Below are positions 13,464 to 21,295 of a stretch of DNA of 30,694 bases, piece after piece. Numbering within the stretch: position 1 is the first letter of the stretch; every line of letters begins with the position of its first letter. This stretch comes from Kmv42 sp040757455 (GTDB lineage Bacteria; Nitrospirota; Thermodesulfovibrionia; Thermodesulfovibrionales; SM23-35). Under the pieces are notes generated by a model. The model saw only the letters and a list, made by a program, of their open reading frames with translations, had not been told where the DNA came from and ran no database searches. A program made the position numbers and the translations under genes. Where the stretch lies: NCBI GenBank assembly GCA_040757455.1, contig JBFLXE010000011.1:1-30694 (forward strand), given 5' to 3'.

Positions 13464-14816
13464 ATGAAGAGTTTTTTAGGATTAACATTCCTAATTTTGT
13501 TTCTTCTTAGTGGTATCGCATTTGCTGAAGAACAGGCAAACCCTCCCACCCCTCTTGCGGCTGAGCAGGCTCTGCCTGCTCAGCCTGTAACCCTGGAGGA
13601 AGGATCTCCGAAGATGGACACTGGAGATACTGCATGGATGATTGTCGCAACTGCTCTTGTCATGCTTATGACCCTCCCGGGTCTCGCCTTGTTTTACGGC
13701 GGTCTGGCAAAGCGCAAAGACACTCTTAATACCATGGCCATGTCTTTCGTTACCTATTGTATAGTCAGTGTCCTCTGGGTGATTTACGGATATACCTTTG
13801 CTTTCGGCAATGACATTGGCGGCATAATCGGAAGAGCAGAGAAGCTCTTTCTTTCGGGAGTCACCGTTGACAGTCTCTCGATGACAATACCCGAATACGT
13901 GTTTGTGGTTTTCCAGCTCACTTTCGCAGCCATCACCGTTGCTCTTGCGAGCGGCGCATACATCGAGAGGATGAAATTTTCGGCGTGGGTATTTTTCACA
14001 ATCCTCTGGATGACTTTCGTATACCTGCCGGTAGCTCACTGGGTGTGGGGGGGCGGTTTCCTCGCCAAACTTGGAGCGCTCGATTTCGCAGGCGGAACAG
14101 TGGTGCATATAAACGCCGGAATTGCAGCTCTTATGGGTGCACTGGTTCTCGGCAGAAGGCGCGAAGCAGCACTGAAACCCAGCAACCTCACTATGGTTGT
14201 TACAGGTGCCGGTCTTCTGTGGTTTGGGTGGTTTGGTTTTAACGCGGGTTCAGCCATAGCAGCAAACGGGCTCGCCGGAGCGGCCTTTATCAATACCAAC
14301 ACTGCGACGGCCGTTGCGGCGGTCTCATGGATGTTAACCGAGTGGGTTCATACAAGGAAACCGACAGTTCTGGGCCTTGCTTCAGGGGCAGTTGCGGGCC
14401 TTGTTGCGATTACTCCGGCGGCAGGGTTCGTGAATATCAAGGGCGCTATCATTATAGGCATCCTTGCCGGAATGGTACCCTATTTTGCAGTCGCAACGAT
14501 TAAGCCGAAGTTTGGATATGACGATTCCCTTGACGCCTTCGGTATTCATGGTGTTGCAGGCACGCTCGGAGCAATCCTTACCGGTATCTTTGCAGACCCC
14601 TCGGTCAACGAACTCGGCAGGGGCCTATTTTACGGCAACCCCGGCCAGTTGCTTACCCAGCTTATAGCAGTCGGCGTGACGATTGCTTACACCGCTGTTG
14701 TTACACTTATTATATTTGTTGTCGTAAAGGTAATTACGGGTATACGAGTTGAAGCCGAACACGAAATCACCGGGCTCGACGAAAGCCAGCACGGAGAGAA
14801 GGCTTATAATTTATAG
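13464..14816 (+). CDS. amtB: Ammonium transporter AmtB
   Basis: The protein has 450 residues: a signal peptide (about 1-21), then a Pro/Ala-rich linker and eleven transmembrane helices. Key transport residues are present: the helix with DFAGGTVVHINAG gives D208 and pore histidine H215, and DAFGIHGVAGTLGA gives the second pore histidine H362. The cytoplasmic tail ends GLDESQHGEKAYNL, the region that contacts PII proteins. It conducts ammonium inward and is blocked by unmodified PII (GlnK), encoded 80 nt downstream. A good GGAGG lies before the ATG. The gap to PII (14817-14896) contains only short TGACC-like direct repeats and the PII ribosome binding site. Confidence 0.98.
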   Translation: MKSFLGLTFLILFLLSGIAFAEEQANPPTPLAAEQALPAQPVTLEEGSPKMDTGDTAWMIVATALVMLMTLPGLALFYGGLAKRKDTLNTMAMSFVTYCIVSVLWVIYGYTFAFGNDIGGIIGRAEKLFLSGVTVDSLSMTIPEYVFVVFQLTFAAITVALASGAYIERMKFSAWVFFTILWMTFVYLPVAHWVWGGGFLAKLGALDFAGGTVVHINAGIAALMGALVLGRRREAALKPSNLTMVVTGAGLLWFGWFGFNAGSAIAANGLAGAAFINTNTATAVAAVSWMLTEWVHTRKPTVLGLASGAVAGLVAITPAAGFVNIKGAIIIGILAGMVPYFAVATIKPKFGYDDSLDAFGIHGVAGTLGAILTGIFADPSVNELGRGLFYGNPGQLLTQLIAVGVTIAYTAVVTLIIFVVVKVITGIRVEAEHEITGLDESQHGEKAYNL

Positions 14817-14896
14817 CTTATAGAAAGATCAAGCCATTGAGTCACTCGTAACCATTGACCGGTGACCGTTGACTTTGACTTTAAAAAGGAGGATAT

Positions 14897-15235
14897 ATGA
14901 AAAAAGTTGAGGCAATTATTAAGCCCTTTAAACTCGACGATGTAAAAGACGCACTCACGGCGATAGGAATTCATGGGATGACTGTCACAGATGTGAAGGG
15001 ATTTGGAAGGCAAAAAGGTCACGTAGAAGTCTACAGGGGAACAGAGTACGAAGTGAATTTTCTTCCAAAAATCAAGATAGAGGTAGTCGTCCCGGATGCC
15101 ATAATCGATAAGGTGATCGCCACAATCATAGAAAAGGCGAAAACAGGGAATATCGGCGACGGGAAGATATTCATTTACTCTCTTGAGGATGTCATAAGGA
15201 TTAGGACTGGAGATAGAGGAGAGGCAGCAATATAA
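14897..15235 (+). CDS. glnK: Nitrogen regulatory protein PII
   Basis: The protein has 112 residues, the standard PII length. The T-loop holds Y51 (VYRGTEYEVNFLPK), the uridylylation site, and the C-terminal part carries the RTGDRGEAAI end. PII trimers sense ATP/ADP and 2-oxoglutarate, and control AmtB and glutamine-synthetase modification. Position right after amtB favours glnK over glnB, but sequence alone does not separate them. The ribosome binding site is AAAGGAGG. Confidence 0.97.
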   Translation: MKKVEAIIKPFKLDDVKDALTAIGIHGMTVTDVKGFGRQKGHVEVYRGTEYEVNFLPKIKIEVVVPDAIIDKVIATIIEKAKTGNIGDGKIFIYSLEDVIRIRTGDRGEAAI

Positions 15236-15250
15236 AGATTTAAACTCCGT

Positions 15251-15351
15251 ATGTCATTCTGGCTTGTCAAGAATCCTTCTTTGATGAATCTCTTTTCGGA
15301 TGGTAAACAAATTTTTTGCTCAGAAAGATTCCAGCCAAGCTGGAATGACAT
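15251..15351. repeat. Dispersed inverted-repeat element with terminal TGTCATTC arms
   Basis: Left end ATGTCATTCTGGCTTG (15251-15266) pairs with right end CAAGCTGGAATGACAT (15336-15351) at 14 of 16 positions. The right end also contains a perfect hairpin ATTCCAGC-CAA-GCTGGAAT (15328-15346). This looks like a small non-autonomous repeat sitting between PII and the glnA regulatory region, and may end the amtB-glnK transcript. Confidence 0.55.
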
Positions 15352-15381
15352 ATATGTTGACCTTTTTTAGATGAAAGCCTT

Positions 15382-15509
15382 ACAAAATTGTTCGATCGAC
15401 AAAATTGTCACACTTCCAGCTCGTTATCGGCTGCGTCAATCGACGCTGATAGATATGACCCGATCGTCATCAGAATGGGACAAGTGACCCCGATAGTCTA
15501 CAAAATTGT
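15382..15509 (+). promoter_or_regulatory. Three ACAAAATTGT palindromes upstream of glnA
   Basis: Perfect ACAAAATTGT occurs at 15382-15391, 15399-15408 and 15500-15509. The first two are 17 bp apart centre to centre and the third is 101 bp further, about 55 bp before the sigma-54-like element. The last copy has CTACAAAATTGTTGCA flanks, very like CTACAAAATTGTAGCA before the HTH/amtB unit. They are candidate sites for a nitrogen regulator. Confidence 0.55.
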
Positions 15510-15564
15510 TGCAATTCGAATCTTTCATATGCGAAAAGATATTGAAAATCAACATGTTACAACC

Positions 15565-15580
15565 TGGCATGGTTTTAGAC
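15565..15580 (+). promoter_or_regulatory. Sigma-54-like promoter of glnA with a non-standard -12
   Basis: TGGCATGGTTTTAGAC lies 56 bp before the glnA start. As at 12412, the -24 half is good and the -12 half reads TAGA. glnA promoters in many bacteria are sigma-54 dependent, which supports the reading. Confidence 0.45.
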
Positions 15581-15635
15581 ATGAAATAGGTATGAAAGCG
15601 GATATTCAATATGAACATCAAAGGAGGTAGTCAAC

Positions 15636-17048
15636 GTGACGCCAAGAGAAGTACTTGAATTTGCTAAGAAGAATACGGTAGTAATGGTTGATTTGAAGTT
15701 TATGGACTTTCCCGGACTATGGCAGCATTTCTCGGTTCCGGTGAAGGAGCTCACAGAAGAAATTTTTGAGAGTGGACTTGGGTTTGACGGTTCCTCGATA
15801 AGGGGGTGGCAGGCCATTCATATGAGCGACATGCTCGTGATCCCTGATCCGGCAACCGCCATAATTGATCCTTTCACCAAACATCTCACGCTTAGCTTGA
15901 TCTGCAATGTTGTTGATCCTATCACGAAGGAACAGTATTCGAGGGATCCCCGTTTCATCACACAGAAAGCAGAGGCGTATATGAAATCCACAAAGGTTGC
16001 TGACACGGCCTATTTCGGGCCCGAGGCAGAGTTTTTCATTTTCGATGACGTGCGTTTCGACCAGACAGCAAATAGCGGCTACTACTTTGTGGATTCCGTC
16101 GAGGGAATCTGGAACGCAGGTAAAGAAGAGAGTCCTAATCTCGGATATAAGCCGAGACACAAGGAAGGTTATTTCCCGGTTCCACCCATGGATAAACTCC
16201 AGGATATCAGAACTGAAATGGTACTTGAACTCGAAAAAGCCGGGATAACTGTCGAGGCTCAACACCATGAGGTGGCAACGGCCGGTCAGGCTGAGATAGA
16301 CATGAGATTTGCACCGCTTTTGAAAATGGCGGACCAGCTTATGACATATAAGTATATCATCAAAAATATTGCGCTGAGGCACGGGAAAACGGTAACACTG
16401 ATGCCCAAACCCCTCTTCGGCGACAATGGTTCAGGCATGCATACACACCAGAGCCTCTGGAAAGGCGGCAAGCCCCTGTTTGCGGGCAGCGCCTATGCGG
16501 GCCTTTCAGAACCCGCCCTTTACTATATCGGAGGGATACTCAAGCACGCCGCCTCTCTCGCAGCTTTCGTAGCCCCGACGACAAATTCGTACAAAAGGCT
16601 TGTGCCCGGTTATGAGGCTCCGATCAACCTCGCCTACTCGAGCAGGAACAGGTCAGCAGCAATCCGCATCCCGATGTATTCACCGAGCCCGAAAGCGAAG
16701 AGAATTGAGGTAAGATTCCCGGATCCGTCATGCAACCCTTATCTTGCATTCTCAGCTATGCTCATGGCAGGGCTTGATGGTATCGAGAACAAAATCGATC
16801 CAGGAGAACCTCTCGATAAAGATATCTATGAACTGGGTCCGGAAGAACTGGCAAAAGTTCCCAGGCTTCCCGGATCACTTGAAGAAGCCTTGAATTGTCT
16901 CGAACAGGATAATGAATATCTAAAAAAAGGAGATGTCTTCACAGAGGATGTGATAAAGATGTGGCTGAGTTATAAGAGAACGAGAGAAGTGGATGCCCTG
17001 AGGCTCAGACCACATCCTTACGAGTTCTTCCTGTATTACGACATCTAA
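15636..17048 (+). CDS. glnA: Glutamine synthetase type I
   Basis: The protein has 470 residues, typical of the GSI-beta dodecameric enzyme that makes glutamine from glutamate, ammonium and ATP. The N-terminal domain has the DGSSIRGW loop (51-58). The catalytic part has the metal-binding FGPEAEFFIFD (127-137), HHEVATAGQAEID (210-222), the ATP-site FGDNGSGMHTHQS (261-273) and glutamate-site NRSAAIRIP (338-346). Tyr398 in DKDIY is the adenylylation site, so control by GlnE with PII is expected. The GTG start has AAGGAGG 8 nt upstream. Regulatory sequences before it match those before the HTH/porin/amtB unit. Confidence 0.98.
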   Translation: MTPREVLEFAKKNTVVMVDLKFMDFPGLWQHFSVPVKELTEEIFESGLGFDGSSIRGWQAIHMSDMLVIPDPATAIIDPFTKHLTLSLICNVVDPITKEQYSRDPRFITQKAEAYMKSTKVADTAYFGPEAEFFIFDDVRFDQTANSGYYFVDSVEGIWNAGKEESPNLGYKPRHKEGYFPVPPMDKLQDIRTEMVLELEKAGITVEAQHHEVATAGQAEIDMRFAPLLKMADQLMTYKYIIKNIALRHGKTVTLMPKPLFGDNGSGMHTHQSLWKGGKPLFAGSAYAGLSEPALYYIGGILKHAASLAAFVAPTTNSYKRLVPGYEAPINLAYSSRNRSAAIRIPMYSPSPKAKRIEVRFPDPSCNPYLAFSAMLMAGLDGIENKIDPGEPLDKDIYELGPEELAKVPRLPGSLEEALNCLEQDNEYLKKGDVFTEDVIKMWLSYKRTREVDALRLRPHPYEFFLYYDI

Positions 17049-17059
17049 TAAAAACTTGC

Positions 17060-17092
17060 CCGGTGGTCATGGTGGCTAGCCATGGCCTCCGG
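17060..17092 (+). terminator. Strong hairpin after glnA without a T run
   Basis: CCGG (17060-17063) and GGTCATGG (17065-17072) pair with CCATGGCC (17080-17087) and CCGG (17089-17092) around a 7-nt loop, with one wobble and one opposed T pair. It lies 11 nt after the glnA stop. It may stabilise the 3' end or terminate transcription in a Rho-assisted way. Confidence 0.45.
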
Positions 17093-17099
17093 CAGCATG

Positions 17100-17129
17100 T
17101 CGACTAATCATTCGCAAATTCACTATAAT
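17100..17129 (+). promoter_or_regulatory. Putative sigma-70 promoter of the 53-residue gene
   Basis: TCGACT (17100-17105) as -35, an 18-bp spacer and a perfect TATAAT (17124-17129) as -10 lie 53 bp before the start at 17183. Confidence 0.45.
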
Positions 17130-17182
17130 AGTTCTGAGATTAAGGGGCTAAATTCAGTTTACTGAGAGCAAAATTGCAAGTC

Positions 17183-17344
17183 ATGATAGATTTAATCGGG
17201 AAAGTCGTTGAAGTAGATACTGTGGAGACAACTTACTCCGGAAAATTGGTCGAGATCGGAGAAGAGGAGATCCATCTCGAATGCGAATCGGGATGGGTCG
17301 TCATTCCTGTATCCAGAGTCGTAAGCATTCAGGAAAAAAAATAG
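17183..17344 (+). CDS. Small beta-rich protein, possibly LSm-like
   Basis: ATG at 17183 to TAG at 17342-17344 gives 53 residues, starting MIDLIGKVVEVDTVETTYSG and ending VVSIQEKK. The pattern (short strand-turn-strand units, GKVVEV..., YSGKLVEIGEEEIHLE..., WVVIPVSRVVSI) suggests a small five-stranded barrel of the LSm/SH3 type. No RNA-binding motif can be assigned. It has a plausible promoter, weak Shine-Dalgarno (GAGAG), and ends 9 nt before the converging rsmE stop. Regular codon usage and the fold-like pattern support a real gene. Confidence 0.65.
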   Translation: MIDLIGKVVEVDTVETTYSGKLVEIGEEEIHLECESGWVVIPVSRVVSIQEKK

Positions 17345-17353
17345 CCTACAGAG

Positions 17354-18136
17354 TCATCCAAGGTCGCCAAGGAGAAACTGAGTCAATATTACAGCCGCGA
17401 TCGCTGCTGTTTCAGCCCTCAGAATCCTTCTACCAAGAGATGTTACAATCAGACCTTTCTGTCTTGCAAAATTAACTTCTTCTTTTGTAAAGCCCCCCTC
17501 GGGTCCAATTACAACCAGTAATCCCTCCCGCCCCCCTTTAGAAAAGGGGGGTAAGGGGGGATTTGAAAAAGGTGGGTTGGAGGGATTATATGTTTGCTTT
17601 ATAACCTCTATCGCATCGGATAACCGTATCCCCCCTTCTTCATGAAAAATAAATCCTTGTAATAAAAATTGATTGCCCATCATTTCGTTTAGGTTTATAG
17701 GCTCATGAATCGAGGGAATTACAGTCCTTCCTGATTGTCTTGATGCCTCCTCTGCAATCTTTCTCCACCGTTCGATCTTTTTTGTGCTTCTTAGCTGACT
17801 TCTTTCTGAAATTGCAGGCATTACTTCATTCACTCCGAGTTCGGTTGTTTTCTGTATCACCCAGTCCATTTTTTCGCCTTTAAGCAAGCTCTGCACCAGG
17901 ACAATATGAAAATGAGACTCTACGTCACATCCGAATTTCTCAAGGACTTCAACGACAATTTCTTTTTTGTCCGTTTTCATAATCACTGTTCTTAAGCAAT
18001 TTCCTTCTCCCTCGAAGATGGATATGTTGTCGCCGATTTCGCATCTGAGAACGGACCTGAGATACCTTGCCTTCTCCCCAACAATAGAAATTGTTTTGTC
18101 TTTACACTGATAAGGTGGTAGGAATATTCGTGGCAT
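17354..18136 (-). CDS. rsmE: 16S rRNA (uracil1498-N3)-methyltransferase RsmE
   Basis: The protein has 260 residues. The N-terminal PUA-like part (MPRIFLP...) and SPOUT methyltransferase part are recognisable, with VLVQSLLKGEKMDWVIQKTTELGV (about 79-102), ERSQLRS..ERWRKIAEEASRQSGR and the SAM-knot motifs VVIGPEGGFTKEEV and LGRRILRAETAAI. It methylates U1498 in the 30S decoding centre. An extra Pro/Gly-rich segment (NPSNPPFSNPPLPPFSKGGR) before the VVIGPEGG strand is encoded by a dispersed palindromic repeat and is absent from normal RsmE. The frame stays open, so the enzyme may remain active. It is the last gene of the heat-shock operon, 27 nt after dnaJ. Confidence 0.95.
   Translation of the reverse strand: MPRIFLPPYQCKDKTISIVGEKARYLRSVLRCEIGDNISIFEGEGNCLRTVIMKTDKKEIVVEVLEKFGCDVESHFHIVLVQSLLKGEKMDWVIQKTTELGVNEVMPAISERSQLRSTKKIERWRKIAEEASRQSGRTVIPSIHEPINLNEMMGNQFLLQGFIFHEEGGIRLSDAIEVIKQTYNPSNPPFSNPPLPPFSKGGREGLLVVIGPEGGFTKEEVNFARQKGLIVTSLGRRILRAETAAIAAVILTQFLLGDLG
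17519..17588. repeat. Palindromic repeat inserted in frame within rsmE
   Basis: Perfect 10-bp terminal arms TAATCCCTCC (17519-17528) and GGAGGGATTA (17579-17588) enclose a 9-bp perfect hairpin CCCCCCTTT-AGA-AAAGGGGGG (17531-17551). On the rsmE strand it encodes an NPPLPPFSKGG-like peptide, a familiar sign of this kind of dispersed element in environmental genomes. Confidence 0.75.
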
Positions 18137-18163
18137 GATCAGCAGGCATTCAAGATTGGCCAG

Positions 18164-19267
18164 TTATCTGCCGGCTCCCGTAAACAGGTCTTTTAGTTTT
18201 TCCTTAAAAGATTTTGCAACCTCATCTCCGCTCTGACTCGCGAATTCCTCAAGCAATTCTCTCTGCCTTGTCGTAAGTTTTCTCGGAACGTCAATATAAA
18301 CCTTCACGATCAGATCGCCGCTACCGTGACCGCCAAGCTTTGGCATACCTTTGCCTTTCACACGGAATATCCTGCCGGAAGGAGTTCCCGAAGGGATATT
18401 GATTTTTGAATTTCCTTCAAGAGTTGGCACCTCGATCTCTGCTCCAAGTGCGGCTTGAGGGAATGATATGGGAACCTCGCAATGGAGGTCGCTTCCTTCT
18501 CTTTTGAAGAACGGATGCTCCAAGACATTAATCATGATATAAAGATCACCGCGCGGCCCACCATCATGTCCCATCTCACCTTCACCCGAAATCCTTAACC
18601 TCGCCCCTACATCTACGCCCGCCGGTATCTTTACGTTGATAGTCCTGTATTTCCGGATTTTACCCTCGCCATTACAGGCATTGCAGGGATCGGTTATAAC
18701 TCTTCCTGTACCATTGCATCTTCCGCATGTTCTGGAGATGCTAAAAAAACCTTGTTGAATCCGTATCTGTCCGGCACCACGGCAGTCAGGGCATGCGATG
18801 GGAGACTTTCCCGGAGCCGTTCCTGTCCCTGAACACTGATCGCAGAGTTCCCACCTCGGCACATCGATATTCTTCTCCACGCCAAGAGCCGCTTCCATAA
18901 GAGTGATATCGAGGTCGTATCGCAGATCGCTGCCCTTGCTTGGCCGCGGTCTTCTGCGTCCTGTAAATGTACCGAAGAAATCACCGAAAATATCCTCGAA
19001 GATATCGCCAAACCCGAAACCAGCTCCGAAGGGGCTATAGCCAGTCCCCGCTCCTTCGGGTGCTCCAAACCTGTCATAATTGGCTCTTTTTTCAGGATCA
19101 ATCAGGCAGGAGTATGCCTCGTTGATTTCTTTAAATTTTTCTTCGGCTTCTTTATTGTCCGGGTTCCTGTCAGGATGGTACTTCAGGGCAAGCTTTCTGA
19201 AAGCTTTCTTAATATCGGTTTCAGAAGCGCCAGGCTGCACACCTAAGGTTTCATAATAATCTTTCAT
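18164..19267 (-). CDS. dnaJ: Chaperone DnaJ
   Basis: The protein has 367 residues. The J domain (about 1-70) has the HPD motif (KYHPDRNP) that stimulates DnaK ATPase. A Gly/Phe-rich stretch follows (about 72-105), then the zinc region with four C-x2-C-x-G-x-G units (CDQCSGTG, CPDCRGAG, CGRCNGTG, CNACNGEG) and the C-terminal substrate-binding domain. No Shine-Dalgarno precedes the ATG; a TATAAT sits 7 bp upstream. It lies 101 nt after dnaK in the heat-shock operon. Confidence 0.97.
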   Translation of the reverse strand: MKDYYETLGVQPGASETDIKKAFRKLALKYHPDRNPDNKEAEEKFKEINEAYSCLIDPEKRANYDRFGAPEGAGTGYSPFGAGFGFGDIFEDIFGDFFGTFTGRRRPRPSKGSDLRYDLDITLMEAALGVEKNIDVPRWELCDQCSGTGTAPGKSPIACPDCRGAGQIRIQQGFFSISRTCGRCNGTGRVITDPCNACNGEGKIRKYRTINVKIPAGVDVGARLRISGEGEMGHDGGPRGDLYIMINVLEHPFFKREGSDLHCEVPISFPQAALGAEIEVPTLEGNSKINIPSGTPSGRIFRVKGKGMPKLGGHGSGDLIVKVYIDVPRKLTTRQRELLEEFASQSGDEVAKSFKEKLKDLFTGAGR

Positions 19268-19274
19268 TCTGTTT

Positions 19275-19280
19275 ATTATA
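19275..19280 (-). promoter_or_regulatory. Possible -10 element giving a leaderless dnaJ transcript
   Basis: On the minus strand TATAAT ends 7 bp before the dnaJ ATG, with TTTGCT 16 bp upstream as a weak -35. If used, transcription would begin at or next to the start codon. The rest of the dnaK-dnaJ gap (19281-19368) shows no clear terminator. Confidence 0.3.
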
Positions 19281-19368
19281 GTAAAATTTCAGAAAAAGCA
19301 AAAAGAGTTCGAAATAACTTTTCCATTAAAGAAAAAAGAGGAGACAACCACAGGGGATACCCGGCAGT

Positions 19369-21294
19369 TTACTTTTTATCCTTGTCAACATCCTCAAATT
19401 CCGCTTCCACGACTTCTTCCTCGGTTCCCTTTTCAGCCTGACCAGCTTCAGCCGAACCTGCAGCCGCCCCTGCACCGGCTTTAGCACCGGCTCCCTTGTA
19501 AATATGTTCTGCAAGTTTATGAGATGCTCTCGTCAGATTTTCTATCGCCGGCTTAATTTCAGATACATCGGTACTTGTGTCCTTTACTTTTCTGCATCTG
19601 TCCAACGCCTCTTCGATATCCTTTTTCTCAGACTCGGTCAGTTTGTCGCCATAGTCTCGAAGAGATTTTTCAACCGTATAGACGAGTGTGTCCGCCTCAT
19701 TCCTTGCCTCTGCTAACTGTTTCTTTCTCCTGTCTTCCTCGGCATGAGATTCGGCATCACGCATCATCTTCTTGATCTCTTCCTCAGAAAGGCCACTTGA
19801 AGCAGTTATCCTGATCGACTGCTCTTTGCCCGTCCCAAGGTCTTTGGCAGAGACGTGCAGAATGCCATTGGCATCGATATCAAAAGTCACTTCTATCTGA
19901 GGAACACCTCGCGGTGCGGGCGGGATACCCACCAGCTCAAAGTTTCCCAGAAGCTTGTTGTCCATAGCCATCTCCCTTTCCCCCTGACAGACTTTTATGG
20001 AGACAGCAGGCTGGTTGTCGGTTGCCGTCGAAAATATTTGACTCTTCCTTGTTGGGATAGTGGTATTTCTTTCGATGATCTTGGTGAATATGCCGCCGAG
20101 AGTTTCAATGCCAAGAGAAAGAGGTGTGACATCAAGAAGCAAAACTTCTTTCACTTCGCCCTTTAGAACCGCTGCCTGTATTGCAGCCCCAACTGCGACC
20201 ACTTCGTCTGGATTCACGGTCTTATTAGGCTCCTTGCCGAAGAAATTCTGAACGACCTGCTGCACTTTTGGGGTTCGGGTCTGTCCTCCCACAAGCAGCA
20301 CCTCGTCAATCTCTTTCGAGGGAAGATTTGCATCGGACAAAGCCATTTTGCATGGTCCAATCGTCTGTTCGATAAGGTCTCCCACGAGCTGTTCTAATTT
20401 CGCCCTCGACAGTTTCATCAGCAAGTGTTTAGGTCCGGTTGCGTCGGCTGTTATGAAGGGCAAGTTTATTTCCGTCTCCATCGCTGTGGAAAGCTCGATC
20501 TTAGCTTTTTCGGCAGCTTCTTTTAATCTCTGCAAGGCCATTCTGTCTTGCTTAAGATCGATGCCCTGATCTTTCTTGAATTCTTCAACCAGCCAGTCCA
20601 TAATCCTGAGGTCAAAATCATCCCCGCCTAAATAAGTATTTCCGTTTGTAGACTTTACTTCTATGACCCCTTCTCCTATCTCCAGTATAGATATGTCGAA
20701 TGTTCCACCTCCAAGGTCATAAACCGCAATTTTTTCCTCTTTCTTTTTATCCATGCCATATGCAAGAGAGGCTGCCGTCGGTTCATTGATTATCCTTAAC
20801 ACATTAAGCCCGGCAATCCTTCCAGAATCCTTCGTAGCCTGTCTCTGGCTGTCATCAAAATATGCAGGAACAGTAATTACAGCCTCTGTCACAGTCTCGC
20901 CAAGGTAATCCTCTGCCGCCTGTTTGAGCTTTTGAAGGATCATTGCCGAGATCTCTGGTGGAGAGTATATCTTGCCCCTTACTTCGACATGAGCATCACC
21001 ATTTGGAGCCTCAACAATCTTATAGGGCAGCCTTTTTTTTGCATGTTCCACTTCCGGAGATTTATATTTTCTGCCCATAAGTCTTTTTATTGAAAAAATG
21101 GTATTCTCAGGGTTAGTGATTGCCTGCCTTTTTGCGATTTGACCAACAAGCCGCTCACCTTTTTCAGTAAAAGCCACAACGGACGGCGTTGTCCTGCTAC
21201 CCTCTTGATTAGGAATCACCACAGGCTCCCCTGCTTGAACGACTGCAACGACCGAAAAAGTAGTGCCGAGATCAATTCCAATAGCCTTTCCCAT
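19369..21294 (-). CDS. dnaK: Chaperone DnaK (Hsp70)
   Basis: The protein has 641 residues, normal length. The nucleotide-binding domain has IGIDLGTTFS at the start, VYDLGGGTFDISIL in the middle and VLLVGGQTRTPKVQ later; then come the conserved linker region EVLLLDVTPLSLGIET, the substrate-binding domain and lid, and an acidic tail ending EFEDVDKDKK. It folds proteins in an ATP cycle with DnaJ and GrpE. Only 1 nt separates it from the grpE stop, showing cotranscription and likely translational coupling. The Ala/Gly-rich tail linker is ordinary for the family. Confidence 0.99.
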   Translation of the reverse strand: MGKAIGIDLGTTFSVVAVVQAGEPVVIPNQEGSRTTPSVVAFTEKGERLVGQIAKRQAITNPENTIFSIKRLMGRKYKSPEVEHAKKRLPYKIVEAPNGDAHVEVRGKIYSPPEISAMILQKLKQAAEDYLGETVTEAVITVPAYFDDSQRQATKDSGRIAGLNVLRIINEPTAASLAYGMDKKKEEKIAVYDLGGGTFDISILEIGEGVIEVKSTNGNTYLGGDDFDLRIMDWLVEEFKKDQGIDLKQDRMALQRLKEAAEKAKIELSTAMETEINLPFITADATGPKHLLMKLSRAKLEQLVGDLIEQTIGPCKMALSDANLPSKEIDEVLLVGGQTRTPKVQQVVQNFFGKEPNKTVNPDEVVAVGAAIQAAVLKGEVKEVLLLDVTPLSLGIETLGGIFTKIIERNTTIPTRKSQIFSTATDNQPAVSIKVCQGEREMAMDNKLLGNFELVGIPPAPRGVPQIEVTFDIDANGILHVSAKDLGTGKEQSIRITASSGLSEEEIKKMMRDAESHAEEDRRKKQLAEARNEADTLVYTVEKSLRDYGDKLTESEKKDIEEALDRCRKVKDTSTDVSEIKPAIENLTRASHKLAEHIYKGAGAKAGAGAAAGSAEAGQAEKGTEEEVVEAEFEDVDKDKK

Positions 21295-21295
21295 C

